From: an uncultured Granulicatella sp.
GTDB taxonomy: Bacteria; Bacillota; Bacilli; Lactobacillales; Aerococcaceae
Reading direction: 5' to 3'
Assembly (NCBI GenBank): GCA_934193545.1
Contig: CAKPVL010000008.1
Location: forward strand, 1 to 43,188
DNA: 43,188 nt
Under the pieces are notes generated by a model. The model had not been told where the DNA came from. It saw nothing but the letters and a program-made list of their open reading frames with translations, and did no database searches. This document shows positions 1 to 8,482 of this stretch, one piece after another (positions within the stretch are counted from its first letter, which is position 1; every line of letters begins with the position of its first letter). The position numbers and the translations under genes were made by a program.

Positions 1-264
1 CTCAATGAGTCTCTACGGAATAAATTCCTAGAGTCTCATATTCGCATCAGTTACCTCTCGCTCTTACTCCTACCATAGAATCCCAAGGGACTCCATCTTC
101 TTTCATTGAATCGGTTTTCTCTAAACCTTCTGAGTTCATAAAAATAATTGAATTTTATTATTTAGATTTGCTGCAAGGATGAAGATTGTCAATCCTCATA
201 AAAATAAGAACTAGTAACTACGTATGGACAGATAGCGGGTTCTGTGGTTCAATTAATATATTAG

Positions 265-338
<74 letters not shown>

Positions 339-344
339 CTAGTA

Positions 345-378
345 AAAAAATCCACTGGTTAAACCAGTGGATTTTTTG
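345..378. terminator. Bidirectional intrinsic terminator
   Basis: TCCACTGG (351-358) pairs with CCAGTGGA (364-371). The hairpin is flanked by an A-run before and a T-run after, so it can terminate the tRNA on the plus strand and the esterase gene on the minus strand. Confidence 0.85.
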
Positions 379-382
379 TTGA

Positions 383-1090
383 TTATTTACTATTCTCTTC
401 TACCCATTCAACTGCACGCCAGGCACGTCCCGAGATATCATTCCCATGATTTCCCTCTTCCAACGTAAACTTGAAATCACCTGCTAGAAATTTCGGCTCA
501 TAAAAATCTTTTAATGCTATCGTATTAGAAGTTTGGGCTGCTGTTAAATTCGTTGCAGTCGTTCCTTCTTGATCACCCACACTCATGTACAATTTTGGAT
601 GAGCGGCTTTAAAGGAATGTTCTTTTAAATAGTCCAGAAAATCCGGATACCACAGCGATGAAGAACAACTGAGAACAGTCCCGAATAAATCAGTGTTCAC
701 CGCTGCATACAGGCTGAATAATCCACCTAGCGAATAACCGCCAATAGCCCTTTTTTCTGCGCTTGAAGCAAAACCATATTCACTCTCACAAAACGGAATC
801 ACATAAGTCGTGATAAACGTAAGATGTTCTGCAGCTTTCCCACCGAAATCCATCGCCATATTTTCAGATGCCTGGAGAGGCCAAGGTGTATAATCATCTG
901 TTCGATTATTTGCATTTATGAGTACAAAATTAAGTGCAGGTTGATGTTTGCGAATCATATGATTAAAAGGCCCTTCGAATTGATCTCCATCTAAAAAATA
1001 AATGGTCGTAGCGTTTTTGACATTGGAACGATAAACATATAGCTTCACTCCCTCAATTTTTTGTTGGATCCATACAGAACTTCTAGTCAT
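383..1090 (-). CDS. Alpha/beta-hydrolase esterase (enterochelin-esterase-like, PF00756 type)
   Basis: A 235-residue protein with no signal peptide, so probably cytoplasmic. The nucleophile elbow GYSLGG puts the catalytic Ser at residue 120. Asp173 (VGDQEG) and His215 (GNHGND) complete a plausible triad. The order and the late GNHGND-type His are typical of the putative esterase family that includes Fes/IroE siderophore esterases and acyl esterases. It lacks the N-terminal Fes domain, and no siderophore genes are nearby, so the substrate is unknown. The start has the ribosome site AAAGGAAATCGCT. It lies 13 nt after the upstream hypothetical gene and is probably cotranscribed with it. The run ends at the bidirectional terminator. 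Confidence 0.8.
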   Translation of the reverse strand: MTRSSVWIQQKIEGVKLYVYRSNVKNATTIYFLDGDQFEGPFNHMIRKHQPALNFVLINANNRTDDYTPWPLQASENMAMDFGGKAAEHLTFITTYVIPFCESEYGFASSAEKRAIGGYSLGGLFSLYAAVNTDLFGTVLSCSSSLWYPDFLDYLKEHSFKAAHPKLYMSVGDQEGTTATNLTAAQTSNTIALKDFYEPKFLAGDFKFTLEEGNHGNDISGRAWRAVEWVEENSK

Positions 1091-1103
1091 AGCGATTTCC
1101 TTT

Positions 1104-1871
1104 CTACTGAATATTCAAAGTTTCTTTCGATTTATAATTTTCAAAATAACTGAACAAGTCCTCACTTACTGGAGAAATTGCTATCATTTCCGCTCTTTTA
1201 TAAATTTTTTGGGTCATAGATTTAATTACTTCTTCAGCCGTATTTTTAGAGCTATTGCTAAACGAGAGTATTTTACCATCTTCAGCGTCAATATAACTTC
1301 CCTCTAGAAAATGTAATGTTTTAAATTCTTCAAAATCCCCATAAATATTTAGAGACTTAACTTTTCCATATTCTTTACTAATTTTATTTAAAAAGCGATC
1401 CATATAATCTTTACATCTAATTTTACTATACGAATGATTAGATTTACGTCCGATTTCCATTGGAAGTAACCAAAAGTTAGCTAAGCAATGATAATGGTCT
1501 TTAAAATTACTAAGATACTCTGGCCATACTTCCTTATCAGTTCTTTGCTTTCTTGATTTTCCTGCCTCAGGTACACGATTAGCAATAGTATTGAAACTAT
1601 TCATGGTATCCCCAGCAAATGCATTATTTACTAATTTCTTTTGATGTAATATTTTCTTTTCTTTTAACACTGAATTATATAAAATCTCATAGAATCCTAC
1701 TGCGAAATCAGACATATCTTCATCAAATGGTCCTTCATAAGTTTGTGTAGAACAAATGACATTATCTTTAATTTTAATAATCGTTTCACCTTGATTTCGG
1801 CTACTGACTTCAATCGGTGTCATTAAAATTTTTAAAACTTCTTTTTGCTTTTCGTTTAACTTTTTTTCCAT
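1104..1871 (-). CDS. Hypothetical protein, unrecognised
   Basis: About 255 residues, lysine-rich, soluble, with no clear signal peptide or membrane segment. I do not recognise the family. Visible features are a hydrophobic/aromatic patch around FWLLPMEIGRK, a charged N-terminus and a mixed helical C-terminal half. The open frame can be extended to a GTG at 1880, but AAGGA would then sit only 3 nt from the start. From the ATG at 1871 it is 12 nt away, so the ATG is preferred. It lies upstream of the esterase gene with 13 nt between them. The gene is more AT- and Lys/Asn-rich than its neighbours, which could mean transfer, but that is only an impression. Confidence 0.6.
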   Translation of the reverse strand: MEKKLNEKQKEVLKILMTPIEVSSRNQGETIIKIKDNVICSTQTYEGPFDEDMSDFAVGFYEILYNSVLKEKKILHQKKLVNNAFAGDTMNSFNTIANRVPEAGKSRKQRTDKEVWPEYLSNFKDHYHCLANFWLLPMEIGRKSNHSYSKIRCKDYMDRFLNKISKEYGKVKSLNIYGDFEEFKTLHFLEGSYIDAEDGKILSFSNSSKNTAEEVIKSMTQKIYKRAEMIAISPVSEDLFSYFENYKSKETLNIQ

Positions 1872-1972
1872 CCCACTCACTTATCCTTAATTTATAGATT
1901 CTATCTTTATAGTATGCTCTGTACTTAACCAAACAATACACTATCTTTAAGCACTAACGCAATAAAATATGC

Positions 1973-2000
1973 AAAAAGAGACAGGTATTAACCTGTCTCT
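1973..2000 (-). terminator. Terminator of the Gat-PTS/aldolase operon
   Basis: AGAGACAGGT (1977-1986) pairs perfectly with ACCTGTCTCT (1991-2000) around a 4-nt loop. On the minus strand the stem is followed by TTTTT. Confidence 0.85.
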
Positions 2001-2083
2001 ACCAAATGAACAATCTTTTAAACAGTTTTTGGCAATTCCATTTTTTAGTTATTCATCGTTTTAGTTTTGGTTATCGACTAATG

Positions 2084-2920
2084 CTAGTCGTTTAAATATT
2101 TTCCTTCTACTCCAAGAACGTCACAGACTTTCTTCAAATCTGCTCTTGATAAGACGTTATTTTCATAGATGCTCTTACCGCTAACACGTTTTAGTTCTAA
2201 CGCGATATGAGCAGCTTTATCAGCAGTTTCAATTAAACCGAAGCAATCTTGGTAATCTTTACCTGTTGAAAGTACTCCGTGTTTTGCCCACACTACTAAA
2301 CGGTGAGTTTCAAGTTCACGGGCTGTATCGTCACCGATTAATTGTGTTCCTGGAACTTCCCATGGCAACACAGCGATTCCATCGTGGAATACAACGATAG
2401 ATTCTGTTAACACTGACCATAAATCAAGGGTTAATGATTCACTCGTCACTTCATCGAGTAATGAGTACACAACGATGTTTGTCGCATGGTTATGAATCAC
2501 AACGCGGTGATTTTGATCCACTTTTAGACGTGCTGCATGCGCCAATACGTGCATGAAGATTTCACTTGTTGGTCGCTTACCAGTCACAAATCCAGCAACG
2601 ACTTGATACCCTTTTGGAGTCAACTGAATAATCCCTGTGTCCACTTCTGGTTGAGAATGCAAAGTTCTGAAATGACTTCCGGAAGCCGTAATTAAGAGAT
2701 ACTCTCCTTGTACGTGCTCAGGTACATCAAGAACTTCCACTTCTTTTCTATTTTCTGTGTAATAAGTGTAAGGAGTTCCAGCAAGATCTGATTTCACCGC
2801 ACTTGCTTCTTCTTTCCTCAAACGGTAGCTAATATTACCACCGTTATATTCGTCCCATCCCTTATTCCACATGTCATAAGTTACTTGGCACAATTCATTA
2901 ATATATTTTGGATATGTCAT
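2084..2920 (-). CDS. rhaD: Rhamnulose-1-phosphate aldolase (class II aldolase)
   Basis: A 278-residue zinc-dependent aldolase close in length to E. coli RhaD (274). RhaD cleaves L-rhamnulose-1-phosphate to dihydroxyacetone phosphate and L-lactaldehyde. The N-terminus has the RhaD-type MWNKGWDE-NGGNISYRL signature. The zinc ligands are visible as His143 and His145 (IHNHATN) and His214 (WAKHGV), with Glu120 as the likely catalytic acid. The start codon overlaps the stop of the preceding 61-residue gene as ATGA and has the ribosome site AAAGGAAATCGAT. It is the last gene of the operon and is followed by a strong terminator. No rhamnose isomerase or rhamnulokinase is nearby, so the PTS probably supplies the phosphorylated ketose. 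A related ketose-1-phosphate is possible as substrate. Confidence 0.85.
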   Translation of the reverse strand: MTYPKYINELCQVTYDMWNKGWDEYNGGNISYRLRKEEASAVKSDLAGTPYTYYTENRKEVEVLDVPEHVQGEYLLITASGSHFRTLHSQPEVDTGIIQLTPKGYQVVAGFVTGKRPTSEIFMHVLAHAARLKVDQNHRVVIHNHATNIVVYSLLDEVTSESLTLDLWSVLTESIVVFHDGIAVLPWEVPGTQLIGDDTARELETHRLVVWAKHGVLSTGKDYQDCFGLIETADKAAHIALELKRVSGKSIYENNVLSRADLKKVCDVLGVEGKYLND

Positions 2921-3102
2921 ATCGATTTCCTTTCTTTGAGCTTGGCGATTTTCGCTTTTCTTTTCTCATCGAATTCTTTAAATAAATTTTGTTTATCTAA
3001 ATAAATGCTAATGGGCAAAATAATCAGCGTTAACCATATCTGTCTATAGAGAATCGAGATTACAAATAAGATTCCTAGAATTAAGATGAGGAGCTTTTTC
3101 AT
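2917..3102 (-). CDS. Small membrane protein (61 aa) in PTS/aldolase operon
   Basis: A 61-residue protein with two hydrophobic segments (about residues 3-17 and 21-35), then a highly charged C-terminal tail rich in Lys, Arg and Glu. It probably sits in the membrane with a cytoplasmic basic tail. Its ATG lies one base after the EIIC stop, and its stop overlaps the aldolase start as ATGA, so it is translationally embedded between transporter and enzyme. That packing supports it being a real gene despite its size. I do not recognise a family. It could assist EIIC or be an operon-specific accessory. Confidence 0.65.
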   Translation of the reverse strand: MKKLLILILGILFVISILYRQIWLTLIILPISIYLDKQNLFKEFDEKRKAKIAKLKERKSI

Positions 3103-3103
3103 G

Positions 3104-4444
3104 CTATTCGCCTGCTTCTAGTTTCTCATTGTATTTTTTACGAGCTTGTAATAACCATACATATAATCCTAACCAAGCAACTCCTAAAAGAATGGCTACG
3201 ATGTTTCCGCTAAATCCGTTTGCTAAGATATAACGAATGTCTGGACCTTCGAATGTTGCCCAAGAAATTTGACCAGTTTGTTGTAAAGTATTTGTTTCTT
3301 CAGCAAGACGAGTCATATATGGTGTGAAGTAAGTTGCTCCATATAAGAATAGTGGAGTTGAAATTAAACCGTGGATAATCATACGAAGTACGTTACCGTT
3401 TGTTAATAATAGTGCCCCTACTACGAATGATAAGTTAATAATTCCGGCAAATGGTAATACGATGTTACCTGGTAAAGCTACAGCACCAACTAATAAGAAT
3501 GGAATTGTAAAGATTACAGCTACCCATAATTCATTACGTCCACCAAGTACAGGCCAGTCAAGACCAATGTAAACTTCGCGATCTTCGAATTTTTCACGCA
3601 TGAAGTCTGATACTGCTTCTGAGATTGGTGATAAAGCTTGTGAGAATAATTTAGAAACCATTGGGAATAATGTTAAGGCTGTTGCAGCTTGTACTGCTAA
3701 ACCTAAAGCATATTTTAAACCGTTACCTGAAGCAAGACCTAATGCAAACCCGATGATAGCACCCATTACAGAGTTTTCACCGAACACCCCAATTTTTTCT
3801 TTTAATGTGTCCGCATCGAACTCTTTGTTTAAGAATGGGATTTTCTTCAATAATTCGTCGATTGGATGTAAGATAACAGCGATTAAAGTGATAAAGTGAG
3901 GTACTGTAATCCCTGGTACACCTGTTAAACGTTCTACTTCAGGAGCAAATGCATCTCCAAGTTTTAATTCTAATACGATAATAATTGCAGCAGCGATGAA
4001 TCCAAATACAATATTGTTTGTAAAGTAAGTTACGATTACAGCTGTAAAGATTTTATTCCAAACATTCCATAAGTCCACGTTCAATGTTTTTGTTTGTTTT
4101 GTAATCAACATTACGAAGTTGATGGCTAATTGAAGTGGGAATACTAAGAATGCATATGGCCAAGCCCAGCTGATTGCTGCAGCTCCTGGCCAACCGATAT
4201 CAACGGCTGGTAAGCTTAAGCCAGTATGAGTTGTTAAGTCATTTGCTGCAGAACCCATACTTGTCATAATGAAGTTTACTAAGATTCCCATCCCTGTGAA
4301 GGCAATCCCTAGTGTTAACGCTGAAGTAAACGCATCTCTGAATTTCATCTTCATTGCTAAACCGACGATTAACATTAGGAACGGTACGAATACAGCAGCT
4401 CCTAAGTCAAGAATATATTGAATGACCGATTGTAAGATTTCCAT
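3104..4444 (-). CDS. PTS galactitol-family EIIC permease
   Basis: A 446-residue, strongly hydrophobic polytopic protein of the galactitol (Gat) EIIC family. It has many membrane segments and the conserved loop around GIPGITVPHF / LHPIDELLKK. EIIC forms the sugar channel, and the sugar is phosphorylated by the IIB partner during import. It follows EIIB after 12 nt with the ribosome site TAGGAGG. Family members carry galactitol, other polyols or ketoses. With a rhamnulose-phosphate aldolase downstream, the likely cargo is a ketose or deoxyketose rather than galactitol. The substrate is inferred from context only. Confidence 0.85.
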   Translation of the reverse strand: MEILQSVIQYILDLGAAVFVPFLMLIVGLAMKMKFRDAFTSALTLGIAFTGMGILVNFIMTSMGSAANDLTTHTGLSLPAVDIGWPGAAAISWAWPYAFLVFPLQLAINFVMLITKQTKTLNVDLWNVWNKIFTAVIVTYFTNNIVFGFIAAAIIIVLELKLGDAFAPEVERLTGVPGITVPHFITLIAVILHPIDELLKKIPFLNKEFDADTLKEKIGVFGENSVMGAIIGFALGLASGNGLKYALGLAVQAATALTLFPMVSKLFSQALSPISEAVSDFMREKFEDREVYIGLDWPVLGGRNELWVAVIFTIPFLLVGAVALPGNIVLPFAGIINLSFVVGALLLTNGNVLRMIIHGLISTPLFLYGATYFTPYMTRLAEETNTLQQTGQISWATFEGPDIRYILANGFSGNIVAILLGVAWLGLYVWLLQARKKYNEKLEAGE

Positions 4445-4456
4445 CTTAAGTTCCTC

Positions 4457-4735
4457 CTAGCTATTTAGAAAATCAATAATTTTTTGTAATTCTTGTTTTT
4501 GACCCATACCTGTTAAGAATGCAATTCCGTTAAAGACTGGAATTCCATAGTCTTTTTTAGGTTTTACGATTGAAATGTAGCCATCAGCAGTTTTTACGTA
4601 TTGTTCTAAAGCTTTCATATCTACTGCTTCGATTTCGCAAGGTACGTTTGCTTCTTTCAATAAACGCTGTACTTTAGATGCTACTGTTTGAGATGTAGCT
4701 ACTCCTGATCCGCATGCAACAATTAATTTTTTCAT
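4457..4735 (-). CDS. PTS galactitol-family EIIB
   Basis: A 92-residue phosphocarrier. The phosphorylated cysteine is Cys8 in the P-loop-like motif CGSGVATS, typical of Gat-type IIB proteins. It takes phosphate from the adjacent EIIA and passes it to the sugar bound in EIIC. A longer open frame begins at 4837, but the start at 4735 is chosen because GGAGGAAG stands just upstream and the protein then begins MKKLIVACGSG as family members do. It begins one base after the EIIA stop codon, so translation is probably coupled. Confidence 0.9.
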   Translation of the reverse strand: MKKLIVACGSGVATSQTVASKVQRLLKEANVPCEIEAVDMKALEQYVKTADGYISIVKPKKDYGIPVFNGIAFLTGMGQKQELQKIIDFLNS

Positions 4736-4736
4736 G

Positions 4737-5213
4737 TTATTCTTCCTCCATTTTTGCTGTCGCAAATAAATTATAGATTTCTTCTTCGGTTTGACCATTT
4801 TGTAATGATTCGATAAATGCTTCTTGTTGGAACACATTCATCAATTCCACCAATAATCCCGTTTGGTTCTTTGGTTCTGAGATTCCTAGAACAATTACAA
4901 AGTGAACATCTACTTCAACGTCCGAAGTTCCCATTTGAATAAATGTCACTGGATTTTCTAGTTTAACCACGTAGATAAATGGTTTCTTCACGTACTCACA
5001 ATACGTGTGCGGTATCGCAACTGCTGTTTTTTCAAGCTGCAATCCTGTTGGAAATTCCTCCTCTCTTTCGAGTATTGCTTTGGCAAAACCATCATTCACG
5101 TACCCTTTTTCAAATAGTGTTTCCGCTAAGTTTTTCAGGAGTTCTTGTTTGGTTTCACCTTTCCCTTCCAGATTGATTAAATCCTTTTGAACTAGTTGAG
5201 ATATGATTGTCAT
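4737..5213 (-). CDS. PTS EIIA (fructose/galactitol type)
   Basis: A 158-residue EIIA type-2 domain protein. The phosphorylated histidine is His69 in AIPHTYCEY. The upstream segment with FPTGLQ is also typical of the family. It receives phosphate from HPr and gives it to EIIB. It starts 11 nt after the regulator gene with a good AAGGAGGGA site, so regulator and transporter are probably one transcript. The IIA domain in the regulator C-terminus (His557) is of the same class. Confidence 0.9.
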   Translation of the reverse strand: MTIISQLVQKDLINLEGKGETKQELLKNLAETLFEKGYVNDGFAKAILEREEEFPTGLQLEKTAVAIPHTYCEYVKKPFIYVVKLENPVTFIQMGTSDVEVDVHFVIVLGISEPKNQTGLLVELMNVFQQEAFIESLQNGQTEEEIYNLFATAKMEEE

Positions 5214-5224
5214 TGTATCCCTCC

Positions 5225-7156
5225 TTATTGAATTGGTTCAAATTCCGCTTCTGCAAATAGAGCGGTTAAAAAACTCTCTTGATTTTCTGCTTCCCACAAA
5301 TGTTGAATGTAAGAAGAACTATCTATTTTCGAGTAGAGAACTTTCAAGGCATCCTTGTAAATTTCTAACTCTTTTTCCGCAATGGCGATAAGCATTACGA
5401 CTTTGACGAGATTCTGTCCCCAATAAATTGGCTTGTCGAGTGTCACCATCACAAGTTCGGATGTTGTCACCTCTTTTGGATTCGCGTGTGGTAAGGCAAT
5501 ACCTGTATACGTACTCGTAATTCCAAGATTCTCACGATGACGAATCGTCTTCTCAAATCGTGGATTTTTCAAGTTGTCTGCATCGGCTAACTTGATGATT
5601 TTTGAGAGACACTTTTCTGCATCTCCTGCTTTTTTCTTTAAATAAATTGAGTTTCCAATCAATCGCTTGATGAGTCTCTTTGTGAGTTCTTCGTCATCTT
5701 TTAATAAGTAATTCGACTGCGATTGTCCCATAGTGTGCGTCAAGAACTTCTTTTGAATTTTCAGAAGATCTTCTTCCTTCATGATGGTTCCAACATGAAT
5801 ATATGGGTAAGATACATCCTCCAAAGCTACTGAACTAATGACAAGATCATTTGGTTGAACTGAAAGTGTCTTAGCATTGTCATAATTCACTTTTTCTATA
5901 TTCTCGTATTGTCCAGTGACCTTTTTCACCTGATTTAAAATTAGTTCTGAAGTCGCTAAGCTATGTGGACATACCACGTAAATCTTCATTGGTTGGTTAA
6001 TTTTCTCAACCGCAATCTCCAAATGAATCGTTAGTAGTGCTGCCTCAATATCGGTTAGTTCCACATTGTAATTTTCCTTGAAGATTTTTCCAGATAACCA
6101 TACAAAGTTATATAGAATGCCGTATTGATACTTAATATCCTCAATCAGATTACTCTTCAGATGGATTCTATTTCGAAGTCGCATAATCATTGCTGGAAGA
6201 TGATTCAAGAGCATTCCTCTTAAATATTCATCCCCTTGAAGCTGTATCCCCGCTAAGTCACCAACCATATTAATAAATGAGTCGGTTGTCTTCTCAATTT
6301 TCGGGTCAGACCCTAGATATGCACTTGCGTAATTCCCTATAGAAATCAGAATTTGTGAAAGTGTAACGATTTCTGCCTCTTCCACTTCCTGACCAGTAAT
6401 CTCATTGAGTAAGTCTCTGGCTAATAAGTAAGTTTCAATTATTTTCGGGCTATTACTATCGAGTTGCTTATATTGCTCCACACGATAACCTCTATGCCAT
6501 CTAATATCGAAGATGAGTAAATCGAGTAAAAGGTAGTGACGATAATCGTGAGCTACTGAAAACTGATATTGTTTTAACTGTTGGTTCATAATTCGGTTAA
6601 GTTCTTGTATTCTCCCGTCTATAACACAACCTGTTTGGTTCATCTCATCCAGATTATAATGAGTGATGCCGCTTAACAGTTTGTTTCGGAAGAACTTACG
6701 AATTTGATCTTCAGGACCACTTAAAATCAACTTGCCATGTCTTTTTTCAAGAACGACTCCATTGGCATTCAATTCTTTCTCCAACTCTGTTACTTCTCTT
6801 CTTATTGAAGATTCACTCGTGAAATTCTCGAGCGACCAATCTAGAATGTCCACTTCGTTGTCTAATAGGAATGTTGAAAGCATCTTGAACTCTTCCTTGT
6901 TCGCTTTCGCCTCCAACTTTACTTGAAACATCTCCATCAACTGTTGTCGATGTCCTTCATCTATCTCAAGAAAGATACCTGCACTTGGTTTCTTCACAAC
7001 TGACGAAGAATATGGTTTCAAAAAATCATTCAAAGCAACGATGTCATTGTAGATAGTCTTTGTGGAAACTAAATAAGTTTGTGCCAGTTCCTTACCAGTC
7101 ACTGGTGTTTCTTCATGAATTAATCGATTCAGAATATCCGATTGTCTCTTATTCAC
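5225..7156 (-). CDS. PRD-containing PTS-regulated transcriptional activator (BglG/MtlR-like)
   Basis: A 643-residue multidomain regulator. The order is an N-terminal winged HTH (about 1-60) and a second HTH-like segment, two PTS regulation domains in the middle (candidate phosphohistidines include His221, His319 and His378), a Gat-type IIB-like domain with Cys396 in CPHSLATSE, and a C-terminal EIIA domain with His557 in ALPHANP. This layout is that of MtlR/ManR/LicR activators, whose activity is tuned by PTS phosphorylation. It very likely controls the downstream Gat-type PTS and aldolase genes. The open frame reaches a GTG at 7180, but the GTG at 7156 is preceded by a perfect GGAGGGG and is chosen. 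A TATAAT box lies just upstream. Confidence 0.85.
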   Translation of the reverse strand: MNKRQSDILNRLIHEETPVTGKELAQTYLVSTKTIYNDIVALNDFLKPYSSSVVKKPSAGIFLEIDEGHRQQLMEMFQVKLEAKANKEEFKMLSTFLLDNEVDILDWSLENFTSESSIRREVTELEKELNANGVVLEKRHGKLILSGPEDQIRKFFRNKLLSGITHYNLDEMNQTGCVIDGRIQELNRIMNQQLKQYQFSVAHDYRHYLLLDLLIFDIRWHRGYRVEQYKQLDSNSPKIIETYLLARDLLNEITGQEVEEAEIVTLSQILISIGNYASAYLGSDPKIEKTTDSFINMVGDLAGIQLQGDEYLRGMLLNHLPAMIMRLRNRIHLKSNLIEDIKYQYGILYNFVWLSGKIFKENYNVELTDIEAALLTIHLEIAVEKINQPMKIYVVCPHSLATSELILNQVKKVTGQYENIEKVNYDNAKTLSVQPNDLVISSVALEDVSYPYIHVGTIMKEEDLLKIQKKFLTHTMGQSQSNYLLKDDEELTKRLIKRLIGNSIYLKKKAGDAEKCLSKIIKLADADNLKNPRFEKTIRHRENLGITSTYTGIALPHANPKEVTTSELVMVTLDKPIYWGQNLVKVVMLIAIAEKELEIYKDALKVLYSKIDSSSYIQHLWEAENQESFLTALFAEAEFEPIQ

Positions 7157-7186
7157 TGTATCCCCTCCATCTATTTCCACAATCTC

Positions 7187-7215
7187 ATTATATTTTTATT
7201 GGAAACAAATATTAA
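7187..7215 (-). promoter_or_regulatory. Promoter of the Gat-PTS operon
   Basis: On the minus strand a perfect TATAAT (7187-7192) is preceded after 17 nt by TTAATA (7210-7215). Transcription would start close to the GTG at 7180, which supports the later GTG at 7156 as the regulator start. Confidence 0.55.
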
Positions 7216-7367
7216 ACCAACTTTTTTCCAGAACATTGTGGAAGTTTCTCATTCTTATTGTGGCACTTTATTGAGAGGGAACAGTGAACTTTCTGACAAA
7301 GTTCCGTGGAATAACGAGCAAAAAGGAATTTTTTCTAAATATTCCTATCTATTTTAAATTTCGAAAA

Positions 7368-7400
7368 GTAACATATTTGCTACTGTAGCATATATGTTAC
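7368..7400. repeat. 33-bp near-perfect palindrome
   Basis: The left arm GTAACATATTTGCTAC and the right arm GTAGCATATATGTTAC are reverse complements at 15 of 16 positions around a single central T (7384). It lies about 210 bp upstream of the PRD regulator start. It may be an operator for a dimeric protein or an RNA hairpin. No strong T-run follows it immediately. Confidence 0.7.
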
Positions 7401-7431
7401 ATTTTGCTTTTTCACTTAAGATTTTTGCACT

Positions 7432-7468
7432 AAAAAAACGCTATTCAAATAATGAATAACGTCTTTTA
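7432..7468. terminator. Terminator-like hairpin
   Basis: ACG-c-TATTCA (7438-7447) pairs with TGAATA-a-CGT (7453-7462) with one internal mismatch. There is an A-run before it and CTTTT after it, so it could act on either strand, but no adjacent gene clearly needs it. Confidence 0.45.
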
Positions 7469-7803
7469 AAAATATATAATATTAGTTTTAAGAAGGAGCT
7501 TCTTATTGATTTGGTTTAAAATAGCGATGAAAAATTCATTATTATTAGCGGTTTTCCGCTGAATCCTTGATCTCTATCTGATTAAGAATACTTATATATT
7601 TTATATACGAATCAATCAGATTTATATACAGAAAGAACATCGGTAGGAATTATTCTTGTTTTCTATAGAAAAATTATTTTCAATTTTTTAAAGCTATTTT
7701 GTACCTACTAATCTGTATTTCCCCATATATAGTATGTCCACTCTAAAAAAATCGAAAAAAATAATCGGGACTTGCATCCAGTTTTACCAACTAAATTAGA
7801 GTA
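7469..7803. other. AT-rich gene-free spacer
   Basis: About 335 bases with stop codons in all frames and no credible gene. It contains small hairpins (for example AGCGG-TTTT-CCGCT) and long A/T runs. I see no decayed gene that I can name. Confidence 0.5.
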
Positions 7804-7844
7804 AACAAAAAAGGAATTAAGAAACATTCGTCACTTAATCCCTT
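7804..7844 (-). terminator. Terminator of the sugar-acid operon
   Basis: GGAATTAAG (7813-7821) pairs with CTTAATCCC (7834-7842) with one mismatch. On the minus strand it is followed by a TTTTTT run. It lies just after the KDPG aldolase stop. Confidence 0.75.
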
Positions 7845-7861
7845 CATAACAAAGCGTCATT

Positions 7862-8482
7862 TTAATCTAAAGCCTTGATAAACTCTTGTGCTACACGTGT
7901 TACGCTTTCGTATCCTTCAGTCGCAACTTTAGCAGAAAGCGCACTACCGATACCTACAGCGCAGGCTCCGACTTCTTTCCACTCTTTTACGTTTGAAGCG
8001 GAAACTCCACCAGAAGGCATTAAATTCACTTCTGGGATTGGTCCGTGGATGGCTTGGATGAATCCCTTACCAATCGTTCCACCAGGGAATAGTTTTACGA
8101 TTTTTGCACCAGCAGCAGTGGCATTGACCACTTCTGTCACTGTTCCGCAGCCTGGAGAATATTCAATCTCATTTTCCACTGCGTATTTTGCAATCTCTGG
8201 TGAAAAATGTGGACTTACTAAGAATTTTGCACCAGCAGCTTTTGCTAAAGCAGCATGATCTAAATTCATTACCGTTCCAGCACCAACGATAACTTTGTTG
8301 TCATCTTTGAATTCTTCAATCAACTCCTTGATGACTTCATCTGCTTTAGGTGTTGAGAATGTAATTTCAATGTTATAAATGCCACCTTTAATCGCGTAAC
8401 GTGCGATATTTTTGGCATCTTCTTTATCTTTCCCGCGAATAACCGCGAAGAAATAGTTTTCCTTTAATTGTTCAACTAACAT
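7862..8482 (-). CDS. eda: KDPG/KHG aldolase
   Basis: A 206-residue class I aldolase that cleaves 2-keto-3-deoxy-6-phosphogluconate to pyruvate and glyceraldehyde-3-phosphate, and often 4-hydroxy-2-oxoglutarate as well. The Schiff-base lysine is Lys130 in KLFPGG. Glu39 (IEITFSTP) and Arg16 (VIRG) are the other conserved active-site residues. VGAGTV and MPSGGV form the phosphate-binding loops. It overlaps the upstream HAD gene by 7 nt and is the last gene of the operon. No 6-phosphogluconate dehydratase or KDG kinase is in the window, so its substrate must come from a gene elsewhere or from an unusual activity in this operon. Confidence 0.92.
   Translation of the reverse strand: MLVEQLKENYFFAVIRGKDKEDAKNIARYAIKGGIYNIEITFSTPKADEVIKELIEEFKDDNKVIVGAGTVMNLDHAALAKAAGAKFLVSPHFSPEIAKYAVENEIEYSPGCGTVTEVVNATAAGAKIVKLFPGGTIGKGFIQAIHGPIPEVNLMPSGGVSASNVKEWKEVGACAVGIGSALSAKVATEGYESVTRVAQEFIKALD

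Noticed and set aside
58..150. 30-codon minus-strand frame starting MNSEGLEK
   Set aside because: No ribosome site, no recognisable family and too short. Treated as chance in the 264-bp leader region.
7142..7357. Plus-strand 71-codon frame
   Set aside because: It overlaps the start and promoter of the PRD regulator and has no ribosome site or family likeness.
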